From contig NZ_RPFW01000011.1 of NCBI RefSeq assembly GCF_007827045.1, forward strand, positions 62,001 to 126,000: DNA of 64,000 nt, given 5' to 3'. The position numbers and the translations under genes were made by a program. Position 1 is the first letter of the stretch. The number at the start of each line of letters is the position of its first letter. The stretch comes from Trebonia kvetii (GTDB taxonomy: Bacteria; Actinomycetota; Actinomycetes; Streptosporangiales; Streptosporangiaceae). The notes under the pieces are model-generated. The model was given only the letters and a program-made list of their open reading frames with translations. It was not told the DNA's origin and searched no databases. Positions 32,767 to 42,234 of this stretch are shown here, piece by piece.

Positions 32767-34644
32767 CTAGTCGCGCTGGCGGGTACTGCCCAGCATGATC
32801 TCGTCCCAGGAGGGGACCGAGGACCGGCGGCTCTTGGCGTTCTTCTTCGCACCGGGGCGCGGACGACCCGACGAATCCTCCTCGGCTGGGGAAGCGGCCG
32901 GCTCGAGCACCTCTGGCCTGGGCTCGGCCGCCGCGGCCTCAGCGGCCTCAGCGGGCGCCGACGGCTCGGCCGTCGCAGCCGCCGGTGCCGCAGGCGTGGC
33001 AGAAGAAGCGGGTTCGGCGGCCCTGACCGGCGAAACCGGCTCGACCGACGCCCTCTGTGCTGCCGCCGCTGGTGCGGGCGCCGTCGGCTCGGCCGCACGG
33101 GGCTCCGGCGTTTCGGTCACGGGCTGAGCAGTGCGCTCCGTCGCCGTCGCGACGGCACGAGTCTGATCCGTCGCGACGGCGGCCACCTGGCCTGCCGCGG
33201 CGGACCCGGCACGGGTGTTCGCGGGAGCCGACGCCGCGGTCCGCGCGGGGGCCGCCGGCTTCAAGGATTCCTGGGCCGCGGCCGGTGGCGAAACCGGCGC
33301 GCTGGCAGCCGCCGGCCGCGGCGCCGGCGACGGAACGGGCTGCGCTGGCGGAGCGGGCGGCGTCAGTTCGAGCTGCTCTTCCAGTAGCGCCGGCTCGGGG
33401 TCTTCGAAGACGACGGGGCGCGGGGGCGTAGGCCGAACCCGTTCCGTATCGTCGATGGCAGGACCGGAGGGGGCCTGCACCAGCGGGAACTCCTCGGCCC
33501 TCGGCTCGGGAGGGGCCGGTGCCCGGTGCGGTGCGGGTTCCGGGTCGCGGTACCCGATGGGCTGCGGCGGCGGCGGCGGTCGGTAGGACTCCGGCTCGTC
33601 ACGGTAGGCGGGCGGCTCGGCGGGCGGGCGGTACGCGGTCGGCTCCTGCGCCGGGGCGCGGTAGGCCGGGGGTTCGGGAGCCGGGGCCGAGGCACGGTAG
33701 GGCGCCGACTCCGGGAACTCCGCGTAGCCGTACGAAGCGGAACGCTCCTGGTGACCGGACCGGTCGGAACGCTCGGGCCGCGACGCGGCGGGACGCTCGG
33801 AACCGCCGGACCGCTCGGGCGAGGGCATCGACGGTGCCGGCACTGGCGGCGTGGCAGGCCGGTCGGCGAGCGACCGGTCACCGCCGAGGGACCGGTCGGG
33901 AATGACCGACCGCTCCGGCCGGAAGCGGGACACACCGGAACTCCCGGCGTACCCGCCGGGAGCGGGAACCGATCCGCCGCCCATCCCGGCGGCGGCGCCG
34001 AGCCGCGACGCGATCGGCGTCACCGTCGCCTCGCCGGGCAGCGACACGGGCTCAGGCGGCAGTTCCGACTCGGGCAGCGAAAGCCGGGCGGCGTTGTCGT
34101 CATCGGGCATGACGTGCCGGCGGCGCGGGTCGAATACCCATTCCGCGACGTGCAGCCTGCCGCCGGACGGGAAGGTGAGCGAAACCTGCCAGTTGCCGTC
34201 GCCGCGCTTGCGTGAGTCCCACTGCCCGTCGGCCGGGTCGGTGCCCGACGCCGTCAGCCGCGCTGTCACGATGTCGTCAAGGCGCGGACCAGGGCCAGAA
34301 GAGTCGCCTGCCCGCCGCACCGAGGCGGCCTGCGCCTGCTGGGCGATGTACCCGCGCTCCGCGAGGACGGGGCCTTCGAACCAGCGCACGCGCTCGACCG
34401 GGATTCCCGCGGCGTCCGCGATCTCTTCCGCCGTCTCGCCGGCGCGGATTCGTGCCTGGATCTCCTTGGGACGCAACGGACTCTCCACTTCGATCTCGTA
34501 CTGGGCGAGCCGGGAGGTCTGGCCTTGAGCGACCGCCCGCAGCCGCTCGTCGATCGGCAGGATGTACCGCCCGCTTCGCCCGGGGACCGCGAGGACGGCG
34601 TAACTGCCGTCTTCGCTGACCGCGACGAAGCGCAGTTCCTGCAT
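32767..34644 (-). CDS. sepH: Septation protein SepH
   Basis: Actinobacterial cell-division protein that stimulates FtsZ assembly, 625 aa. The N-terminal DUF3071/helix-turn-helix domain (residues 1 to about 190) begins MQELRFVAVSEDGSYAVLAV and includes LRPKEIQARIRAGETAEEIA and DPRRRHVMPDDDNAARL. The conserved C-terminal tail reads RRSSVPSWDEIMLGS. Between them lies a very long (about 400 aa) Pro/Ala/Glu-rich linker with repeated AYR/SYRPP units at about residues 320-375, longer than in typical family members. The ATG at 34644 has gggaaggga upstream. A large hairpin (34754-34816) precedes it. Confidence 0.9.
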   Translation of the reverse strand: MQELRFVAVSEDGSYAVLAVPGRSGRYILPIDERLRAVAQGQTSRLAQYEIEVESPLRPKEIQARIRAGETAEEIADAAGIPVERVRWFEGPVLAERGYIAQQAQAASVRRAGDSSGPGPRLDDIVTARLTASGTDPADGQWDSRKRGDGNWQVSLTFPSGGRLHVAEWVFDPRRRHVMPDDDNAARLSLPESELPPEPVSLPGEATVTPIASRLGAAAGMGGGSVPAPGGYAGSSGVSRFRPERSVIPDRSLGGDRSLADRPATPPVPAPSMPSPERSGGSERPAASRPERSDRSGHQERSASYGYAEFPESAPYRASAPAPEPPAYRAPAQEPTAYRPPAEPPAYRDEPESYRPPPPPQPIGYRDPEPAPHRAPAPPEPRAEEFPLVQAPSGPAIDDTERVRPTPPRPVVFEDPEPALLEEQLELTPPAPPAQPVPSPAPRPAAASAPVSPPAAAQESLKPAAPARTAASAPANTRAGSAAAGQVAAVATDQTRAVATATERTAQPVTETPEPRAAEPTAPAPAAAAQRASVEPVSPVRAAEPASSATPAAPAAATAEPSAPAEAAEAAAAEPRPEVLEPAASPAEEDSSGRPRPGAKKNAKSRRSSVPSWDEIMLGSTRQRD

Positions 34645-34753
34645 CGGGGTCCCTTCCCTGCCGCCCGGGGCTGCGCGTCGTCACTAAGTCTTGCCTGCCC
34701 TCGGGTTAAATTCCTAGGTCGCAGTCTTCCGGTCAGCGTGCCAGAAGAAAAGC

Positions 34754-34816
34754 ACCCCGCCCGGCATGTCCGTAGAACATGGTGGCATTTACCATGTCCG
34801 GACGCTCGGGCGGGGT
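34754..34816 (-). terminator. Long interrupted hairpin with U-rich tail
   Basis: Three stacked stems: 34754-34763 with 34807-34816 (10 bp), 34768-34772 with 34799-34803 (5 bp), 34777-34783 with 34791-34797 (7 bp, loop of 7). On the minus strand it is followed by gcttttcttct, so it fits an intrinsic terminator for the MMPL gene. Its size and internal loops, and its place about 110 nt before sepH, also allow an attenuator-like role. Confidence 0.7.
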
Positions 34817-34833
34817 ACTGGAGGGTATTACTG

Positions 34834-37275
34834 TCAGGATTTTCTTCGTGACTCGCTGTCTGAGTCGTCCGTTGTCGTCGGGCCGTCCGCCGCGGAGCTC
34901 AGGCCGAGCGCGTCGGCGGAGGTTCCCACCTCATCCTGCGCGCCGGCGGCGTGCACCTCATGCAGCTTCGACGGCCACCAGTTCCACTTGCCGAGCAGCA
35001 CCACGGTACATGGCACGAGCACGGTGCGGACGACGAACGTGTCCATGAGGATACCGACGGCGAGGCCCAACCCGACGTCGCGGATCTGCGAGCCGCCGGA
35101 GCCGCGCCCGCCGACGATCGCGAACACCGCGAACGTCCCCGCGAGGACGAGGCCGGCCGAGGTGACGGTGGTGCCGGTCACCGCCACGGCCCGGGTCACC
35201 GCATCCCGCAGCGGCATCCGGTGCGCCTCTTCCCTGATTCTGGTCATGACGAGGATGTTGTAGTCCTCGCCTAGCGCCAGCAGGAAGATGAACAACAGGA
35301 ACGGCAGGATGAAGGTGATGCCCCCGTCGCCGCCGATCTTAATGAACAAGATCACGGCGAGTCCGAGCGCGGCGAAGTAGGACAGCGCCACCGACGCGAT
35401 CAGGTAGAGCGGCGCGACGAGCGACCGCATCACCAGGGCGAGCAGCACCCCGATGACGATGATCGCGATCGGGATGACGTGCGCCAGGTCGCTGTTGGAG
35501 ATGGAGCTGATGTCATACAGGGCAGGCGCCTCGCCGGTAACTCCCCAGTCGACCGCGTGCAGCGTGGGCTCCGCCGCCCCGGCCGCGTCGCGCACCGCGG
35601 GAATCGCGTTCAGCGCGGCGGTCGTCGACGGATCGCCCGCCGCGAGCGAGGTCTGGAACTGGATCGTCTTCCCGTCGGCCGAAACGAACTGGAACGTCGC
35701 ACGGTACAGCTGGTACGCCTCGCTCCACTGCGCGGCGGTGATCCCTGCGTTGGCCGCGGCGGCGGGCTCCGCGGGCGCGGTGGCCGCCAGCGGCCCGGAG
35801 CCCAGCAGCGCGTGCAGCTGGGTGTACTGGGCGGGCGTGAAGCCTGTCGTGCCGACCGGGTTGAGCGGCCCGGTGACGCCGATGAACAACGGGTCCTTCT
35901 GCAGCTGGGTGGTCGCGGTGGCGATCGCGCTCGCGTCATCCCAGGCAGGCGTGGACAGCTTGTAGACGAGGTTGGTCGGGTTGGCCGCGGTAACGGGGAA
36001 GTACTTGTTCAGCAGGTCGGTGCCCGCCGCGGAGTCGGTGCCGGCCGGCGCGGTGATCGTCCCGCCGAACCCGGCACTCTCATAGCCGGTCACCGCGAAG
36101 GACAGCGCGCCGAACACGATCACGCCGATGGACAGCGCGACGCCCGGCCGCCTGACGACCCGGGCGGCGATGCGCCCCCAGACCCCGGAGGTCTCCGCGC
36201 CCGCCCGCTGCTTGGACGGCCAGAACGCGGCCTTGCCGAAGATCGCGAGCAGCGCGGGAAGCAGGGTCAGACCCGCGAGCAGCATCACGCCGATGCCGAT
36301 GGCCAGCGGTATGCCCAGGTTGGAGTAGATCTGGAAGGTGGCGAAGAGCAGCGAGAGCAGCGCCGCGATGACCGTGAAGGCGGAGAAGGTGATGGACTCG
36401 CCGACCTTGGTCAGCGCGTTGACCACGGCGTCGTCCTTGGACGAGTCGCCGAGCCGCAGTCGTTCGCGCACCCGGAAGACGAGGAACAGCCCGTAGTCGG
36501 TGCCCGCACCGAGCACAAGCACGATCAGCAGCAGCTGGGACAGCTGCGAGACCTTGAGCCCGTGGTTGGCGAGCTCGGCGATGATCGGCCCGGCAATGGA
36601 CACGGAAACGAGCGCGGGGATCACCGTGATCAGCGGTGCGAGCAGCGACCGGAAGATCACCAGCAGCAGCAGGAGGATGAAGACGAACGACAGGGCCTGC
36701 ACCTGGTTGCCGGTGCTGCCCGACTGCTTCTGCTGGTCGGCGTTGATGGCCAGCTGGCCCGCCAGGTGCACCTGCATGCCGGCCGGCGGGTGCGCGGACG
36801 CGATGGTGGCTCTCAGGTCGTCGATGAGCTTCGTCATCGCGTTCTCGTCGTTCGTCGAGACGTCGGACAGGACCTGGATCTGGGCCGCCTGTCCGGCCAC
36901 GCCGTTCGGCCCCGGCACCGCGGACTGGCCCAGTTCGCGGACCTTCGTCACCGTCTTGACCTTGGCGAGGTCCGGCACGAGGGTGCCGTTCAGCCAGGTC
37001 TGGTCGGCGGCGCTGAACGATCCGGTGCTCACCGCCGCGACGACGGGGACCGGCACGGTCGACGTCGAGAACCCGAGCGGCGCCGCCAGGTTCGCCGCGT
37101 GCTCACTCGGCGCGCTGGCAGGCAGGAAAGCACTGTTGTTACCCTGCGTCACGCTGGCCAGCGAGGGCAGCGCTTTCGGTATGGCCGCCGCCGCCACAAT
37201 CCACAGAACCACGATTACCCAGCGGAACTTGACGGCGAACTTACCTATACCCCGGAAAATGTCATCGGCGTGCAC
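34834..37275 (-). CDS. MMPL/RND family transporter
   Basis: 813-aa inner-membrane exporter of the MmpL type: helix 1 at residues 15-35, a large first extracytoplasmic domain (about 40-185), helices 2-6, a second extracytoplasmic loop (about 395-570) and helices 8-12. The proton-relay Asp-Tyr pairs are present in both halves: LGAGTDYGLFLVFR (about 252-265) and ALGEDYNILVMTR (about 690-702). MmpL proteins export lipids or small molecules. There is no TetR regulator next to it. The ATG at 37275 begins MHADDIFRGIGKFAV. Divergent from a small membrane protein gene. Confidence 0.9.
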   Translation of the reverse strand: MHADDIFRGIGKFAVKFRWVIVVLWIVAAAAIPKALPSLASVTQGNNSAFLPASAPSEHAANLAAPLGFSTSTVPVPVVAAVSTGSFSAADQTWLNGTLVPDLAKVKTVTKVRELGQSAVPGPNGVAGQAAQIQVLSDVSTNDENAMTKLIDDLRATIASAHPPAGMQVHLAGQLAINADQQKQSGSTGNQVQALSFVFILLLLLVIFRSLLAPLITVIPALVSVSIAGPIIAELANHGLKVSQLSQLLLIVLVLGAGTDYGLFLVFRVRERLRLGDSSKDDAVVNALTKVGESITFSAFTVIAALLSLLFATFQIYSNLGIPLAIGIGVMLLAGLTLLPALLAIFGKAAFWPSKQRAGAETSGVWGRIAARVVRRPGVALSIGVIVFGALSFAVTGYESAGFGGTITAPAGTDSAAGTDLLNKYFPVTAANPTNLVYKLSTPAWDDASAIATATTQLQKDPLFIGVTGPLNPVGTTGFTPAQYTQLHALLGSGPLAATAPAEPAAAANAGITAAQWSEAYQLYRATFQFVSADGKTIQFQTSLAAGDPSTTAALNAIPAVRDAAGAAEPTLHAVDWGVTGEAPALYDISSISNSDLAHVIPIAIIVIGVLLALVMRSLVAPLYLIASVALSYFAALGLAVILFIKIGGDGGITFILPFLLFIFLLALGEDYNILVMTRIREEAHRMPLRDAVTRAVAVTGTTVTSAGLVLAGTFAVFAIVGGRGSGGSQIRDVGLGLAVGILMDTFVVRTVLVPCTVVLLGKWNWWPSKLHEVHAAGAQDEVGTSADALGLSSAADGPTTTDDSDSESRRKS

Positions 37276-37332
37276 GCGCCCACAATAGCGGGCCCGCTCT
37301 CGGCGCCCTTCACGGTCTCAGCCGCTTCTCAG

Positions 37333-37367
37333 CTTTCCCCCGGGGGGGCGACCCCCCCGCACCCCCC
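37333..37367. repeat. GC-rich palindromic repeat, copy 3, with perfect hairpin
   Basis: Core hairpin cggggggg-cga-cccccccg (37341-37359), followed by caccccccga. It stands in the divergent intergenic region between the MMPL and small membrane protein genes and resembles 13491-13520 and 11526-11550. Confidence 0.6.
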
Positions 37368-37461
37368 GATGACAAGAGCGGCGTTTCGCTGCGCGGGAAG
37401 CCTGGAGGGCGGGAGTATATGCCGGACTATGTCGGGACAGGGGGCGGAACAGGAGGCGGTT

Positions 37462-38073
37462 ATGGTGCGGCATCTGATCGGGATTGGACTGGCGATCGGG
37501 CTCGCGGCCGCGGTGTTCTTCGCCGCGAGCTGGGGCTACGTGCGCTTGCTCCGGATCCCCGTGGTCAACGGCGGCGCGTCGACGCTGCCGGCGAACGGCG
37601 GCAGCCTGCTGCACAGCAACAGCGTCCTTGAGGCCGTCGGCGCCCTGGCGTGGCCCGCGCTGTTCGCCGGGATCTGCATCGCGGTGCGCAGGATCTCACC
37701 GCTCGCCGCCGGGCTCCCCGGTCTCGCGCTGCTCGGCTGGACGGTCGTCTACGGGTTCAACGTCAGCCGGGCGGTGCACTACATTCCGCTTCGGGGCGAC
37801 GCGTTCGGCTACGGCTTCGAGGCGATGGGCATCAACGGCCTGCTCGCGGCGGCCGGGTCGGCGCTCGTCGTACCGCTGTTCATCCCCTCCCGCTGGCGGT
37901 CCCAGACCAGGCCGCTTGGCATCGCGCGGATGGACGACGAAAGCGCGGCCCCGGCCCAGGAGCCTGCCACGTCACTGCTCGGCAATGTGAGCAACGTGAC
38001 CAGCGAATGGGCCGAGACCGCGCCCTACCCGGCGGGAGAGCCGCACCGGGGGAACGAGTCGTATCCCGACTGA
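37462..38073 (+). CDS. Hypothetical four-helix membrane protein
   Basis: 203 aa with four hydrophobic segments (about residues 6-24, 48-66, 76-92 and 120-138) and a polar, acidic C-terminal tail of about 60 residues. No family recognised. The ATG at 37462 has a strong aggagg at 37451-37456, which fixes the start; the very long open frame upstream is antisense to the MMPL gene. Convergent with aceA at 13 bp. Confidence 0.72.
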   Translation: MVRHLIGIGLAIGLAAAVFFAASWGYVRLLRIPVVNGGASTLPANGGSLLHSNSVLEAVGALAWPALFAGICIAVRRISPLAAGLPGLALLGWTVVYGFNVSRAVHYIPLRGDAFGYGFEAMGINGLLAAAGSALVVPLFIPSRWRSQTRPLGIARMDDESAAPAQEPATSLLGNVSNVTSEWAETAPYPAGEPHRGNESYPD

Positions 38074-38086
38074 CGGGTGACGCCGC

Positions 38087-39385
<1,299 letters not shown>

Positions 39386-39548
39386 GCTCATGCCTCTCAC
39401 TCAGATCCTTCCCCCGCGAACCAGGAACCCCTGGACCAGCGGGTTGGTACACCCACAGTGCGGGACACGGCAGTGGCCAGCCCAGGACTTTCGTCCGTAA
39501 AAAACTCCACTATTTATCCAAACGACTGCGTGTTACACTTTTTGACCA
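39386..39548. promoter_or_regulatory. aceA-ramB divergent control region
   Basis: 163 bp, AT-rich towards ramB (ccactatttatccaaacgac). TACACT at 39534-39539 is a possible -10 for ramB ending 9 nt before the ATG at 39549, which implies a leaderless or nearly leaderless transcript. The stretch acactttttgacc only loosely resembles the known RamB box of Corynebacterium. Confidence 0.45.
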
Positions 39549-41012
39549 ATGGAAGAATCAAGAAAATTGGTAGAGACCGAAGGTCTAGACCTTGCGATGT
39601 TCGGCCAGCGGCTCCGCCACGCGCGGCGGGCCCGCGGCCTGACGCTCGCCGACCTCGGCGCCAAGGTCGGGCGGACCCCCTCGGTGCTCTCGCTGATCGA
39701 GAACGGCAAGCGCGAGCCGCGGCTGTCGCTGGTCGAGCAGCTCGCCTCCGCACTCGGCGTGCCCGTGTCCGAGCTGCTCAAGAAGCAGCCGCCGAGCCGC
39801 CGCGCCCAGCTGGAGATCGCCCTTGAGCAGGCGCAGCGCGACTCCTCCTACACCGCGCTCGGCCTGCCGGAGCTGCGGGTGGGCACCCGGGTGCCCACCG
39901 ACGTGCTCGAGCACCTGGTCGCCCTGGCCGGCGAGCTGCGGGCGCAGCGCGCCAAGCCCACCGCCACCCCCGAGGAGGCGCGCACCGCGAACGCGGCGCT
40001 GCGCGGCTCGCAGCGGGAACGAGACAATTACTTCGCGCCGCTCGAGCGCGCGGCCGCGGCGGCACTCGCCAAGGCCGGCTACGCGGGCGGCGCCCTCACC
40101 CAGGGCATGCTGCTGTCGGTGGTCGCCGGGCACGGCTTTTCCGTGCGGTTCGCCGCCGACCTGCCCCGCTCGGTCCGGTCGCTGACCGACCTGCGGGCCA
40201 ACCGGATCTACGTCAAGCAGGAGCCGGTCGGCGGCCACTCGCCGCGCACCGTGATCCTGCAGGCGCTCGGCCATTTCCTGCTCGGCCACGGCACGCCGCG
40301 CGACTTCGCCGACTTCCTGCGGCAGCGGGTGGAGGCGAACTATTTCGCCGGGGCGGTGCTGATACCCGAACAGGCCGCGGTCCCGTTCCTCAGCTCGGCG
40401 AAGGACCGCCGCGACCTGGCGGTCGAGGACCTGGTCGACGTGTTCTCCGTGTCGTACGAGATGGCCGCGCACCGGGTCACCAACCTGATCACCCACCACC
40501 TCGGCGTGCCCTGCCACTTCGTGAAGAACGACGCGAGCGGCGTGATCTACAAGGCCTACCAGAATGACGGGGTGGTGTTTCCCGCCGACGGCACCGGCGC
40601 GATCGAGGGACAGCGGATGTGCCGCCAGTGGTCGGGCCGCCAGGTGTTCACCGCCGAGGACCGCTACTCGCCGTTCTACCAGTATTCGGACACGCCGTCC
40701 GGCACGTACTTCTGCGTCGCCCAAGTCGACCCGGGCTCGGGCGACGCCGGGTACTCGATCACCCTCGGCGTCCCGTTCGACCACTCCCGCTGGTTCCGCG
40801 GCCGTGAGTCGAAGATCCGCACCCGTTCGCGCTGTCCCGACGGTGACTGCTGCCAGCGGGCGCCCGCGACCCTCGCCGAGCGCTGGGACGGCATGGCCTG
40901 GCCGTCGGCGCGGGCGCACTCGCACGTGCTGTCCGTGCTGCCGTCCGGCGCCTTCCCCGGCGTGGACGACGTGGACATCTACGAGTTCCTCGACCGTCAC
41001 TCGGGCGACTGA
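39549..41012 (+). CDS. ramB: RamB-type XRE/ImmA-IrrE-like transcriptional regulator
   Basis: 487 aa: N-terminal XRE helix-turn-helix (about residues 17-75: FGQRLRHARRARGLTLADLG, TPSVLSLIENGKREP), a linker, then the ImmA/IrrE-like domain with ALGHFLLGH where a metalloprotease would have HExxH (Glu replaced), and the C-terminal DUF2083 region with a Cys-rich RSRCPDGDCCQRAP. This is the architecture of RamB, which controls acetate and glyoxylate genes in actinobacteria; its divergent position to aceA supports that. The start at 39549 may be leaderless; an alternative ATG at 39597 (MFGQRLRH) begins right at the HTH. Confidence 0.88.
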   Translation: MEESRKLVETEGLDLAMFGQRLRHARRARGLTLADLGAKVGRTPSVLSLIENGKREPRLSLVEQLASALGVPVSELLKKQPPSRRAQLEIALEQAQRDSSYTALGLPELRVGTRVPTDVLEHLVALAGELRAQRAKPTATPEEARTANAALRGSQRERDNYFAPLERAAAAALAKAGYAGGALTQGMLLSVVAGHGFSVRFAADLPRSVRSLTDLRANRIYVKQEPVGGHSPRTVILQALGHFLLGHGTPRDFADFLRQRVEANYFAGAVLIPEQAAVPFLSSAKDRRDLAVEDLVDVFSVSYEMAAHRVTNLITHHLGVPCHFVKNDASGVIYKAYQNDGVVFPADGTGAIEGQRMCRQWSGRQVFTAEDRYSPFYQYSDTPSGTYFCVAQVDPGSGDAGYSITLGVPFDHSRWFRGRESKIRTRSRCPDGDCCQRAPATLAERWDGMAWPSARAHSHVLSVLPSGAFPGVDDVDIYEFLDRHSGD

Positions 41013-41024
41013 GGGGCGGGGGGT

Positions 41025-42026
41025 CTACAGGCGCGTCACCGACACGAAGATGGTGATCGCGAGCAAGGCGATGACCGCGACAATCACGGCGATCATGGCG
41101 CTCGACAGCAGTACGCCGATGATGGCGGCCACGGCACAGGAGACGACGACGAGCGCACCCACCACGATCTTGACGTCGGTGGGTATCCGGGGCCCGATGT
41201 TGCCGGGACTGGCCGGCCTGGCCCGCCAGTCGTCGGCCGGGACCGGGGAGATCACCGGCCGGCTAGCCCGCTGCGGTGCGGGCGTGAGCGCCGGCAGGCG
41301 CGTCGCCACCACCGTTCCCGTCACCGGCTCAGGTTCGAGGTCGGCGTCGAGTTCGTCGTCCGGCGTCAGCAGGCTCTCGCCCGCCGCGATGTCCACCGGC
41401 TCCGGCCCTGGCTCGGCGGCGATGTCCGTGTCGTAGGCCGGCCCGGCGTGGGAAGCCGGACGGGGCGCCGGGATGAGCGGACCCGGCGGACGGGCGTCGG
41501 GCCCGAGGTAGGCGGCGCCCCACTCCAGACCGGAACCGAACACGACCAGGCCGATACCGCCGGGCTGGATGAGGTCCTGCTGCGTCAGGTAGTCACGCGG
41601 GTTGAACCCGCCGGGCGCGGGCAGCGTCCGCCACCAGCCGACCTCGAGGGCCGAGGAGTACATCCGCGCGGCGTCCTGCCGCAGTAGTCGCAGGTCCGCG
41701 TCGGTCAGCGTGAAGTTGTCCTGGCCGTCGCGAATGACCCGGTCACCGGGATTCTCGCCAGGCCCGGACTCGAGGTAGCCGTCCACCACCAGGTAGGGCC
41801 CCTCGTCGTCCATCCAGGCGCGCCCGTACAGCAGCCCGCCGGTGATCCGCCGCTCCTGGGTCGCGAACTCGGCGGCGGACCGCAGGTCATGCGCGACCTC
41901 GGGATCGAGAAGCACGGCACCCGCGCCGGCCCCGAGCGCGTCGTGCCCGGCATACGCGCCGCGCGACCGGTACGGCAGCGACGGCTCGGCTTGGCCCGGC
42001 TGGAACGCAGTTCCGCCGTCGGTCAT
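41025..42026 (-). CDS. Membrane-anchored pseudo-MPN/JAMM-like protein A
   Basis: 333 aa, unnamed. Residues about 45-180 match the layout of an MPN (Mov34/JAB) domain: ITGGLLYGRAWMDDEGPYLV at the first strands, a long helix with RLLRQDAARMYSSAL, then EVGWWRTLPAPGGFNPRDYL and TQQDLIQPGGIGLVVFGSG. Compared with active JAMM enzymes (E...GWYHSHP...SxxD) the Glu and both His are replaced (I, R, L), while an Asp remains, so it is probably non-catalytic. A Pro-rich linker (about 185-275) leads to two C-terminal helices (283-330). It is a paralog of the next protein (42235-43200); the ATG at 42026 has a strong gggagaggg. Assignment is by eye. Confidence 0.7.
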   Translation of the reverse strand: MTDGGTAFQPGQAEPSLPYRSRGAYAGHDALGAGAGAVLLDPEVAHDLRSAAEFATQERRITGGLLYGRAWMDDEGPYLVVDGYLESGPGENPGDRVIRDGQDNFTLTDADLRLLRQDAARMYSSALEVGWWRTLPAPGGFNPRDYLTQQDLIQPGGIGLVVFGSGLEWGAAYLGPDARPPGPLIPAPRPASHAGPAYDTDIAAEPGPEPVDIAAGESLLTPDDELDADLEPEPVTGTVVATRLPALTPAPQRASRPVISPVPADDWRARPASPGNIGPRIPTDVKIVVGALVVVSCAVAAIIGVLLSSAMIAVIVAVIALLAITIFVSVTRL

Positions 42027-42234
42027 CGGCGCTTTCCCTCTCCCTGAGGTGGCCGTCCGTCAGGCGACGGTCGGCAGTGCGCGGCTCAACTGAGAGATTA
42101 CCGGCAACACTGCCGCCTGTTTAGCCCGTACACCGGGACTCAGGGAACGGTGCCCGGCGAGCCCGCGGCACTTAACGGTGCTGCATCAAGACCGTAATTC
42201 AGTCAGCTGACGGGCAGGCCGATCGCGGTGCTGA

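Noticed and set aside
35479..37461. Very long plus-strand open frame running into the small membrane protein gene
   Set aside because: It is antisense to the MMPL transporter gene, is Arg/Gly/Asp-rich in the manner of GC-rich shadow frames, and the true start at 37462 has its own aggagg.
39530..39545. RamB-binding box near the ramB start
   Set aside because: acactttttgacc only partly matches the published Corynebacterium motif; not enough to call a site.
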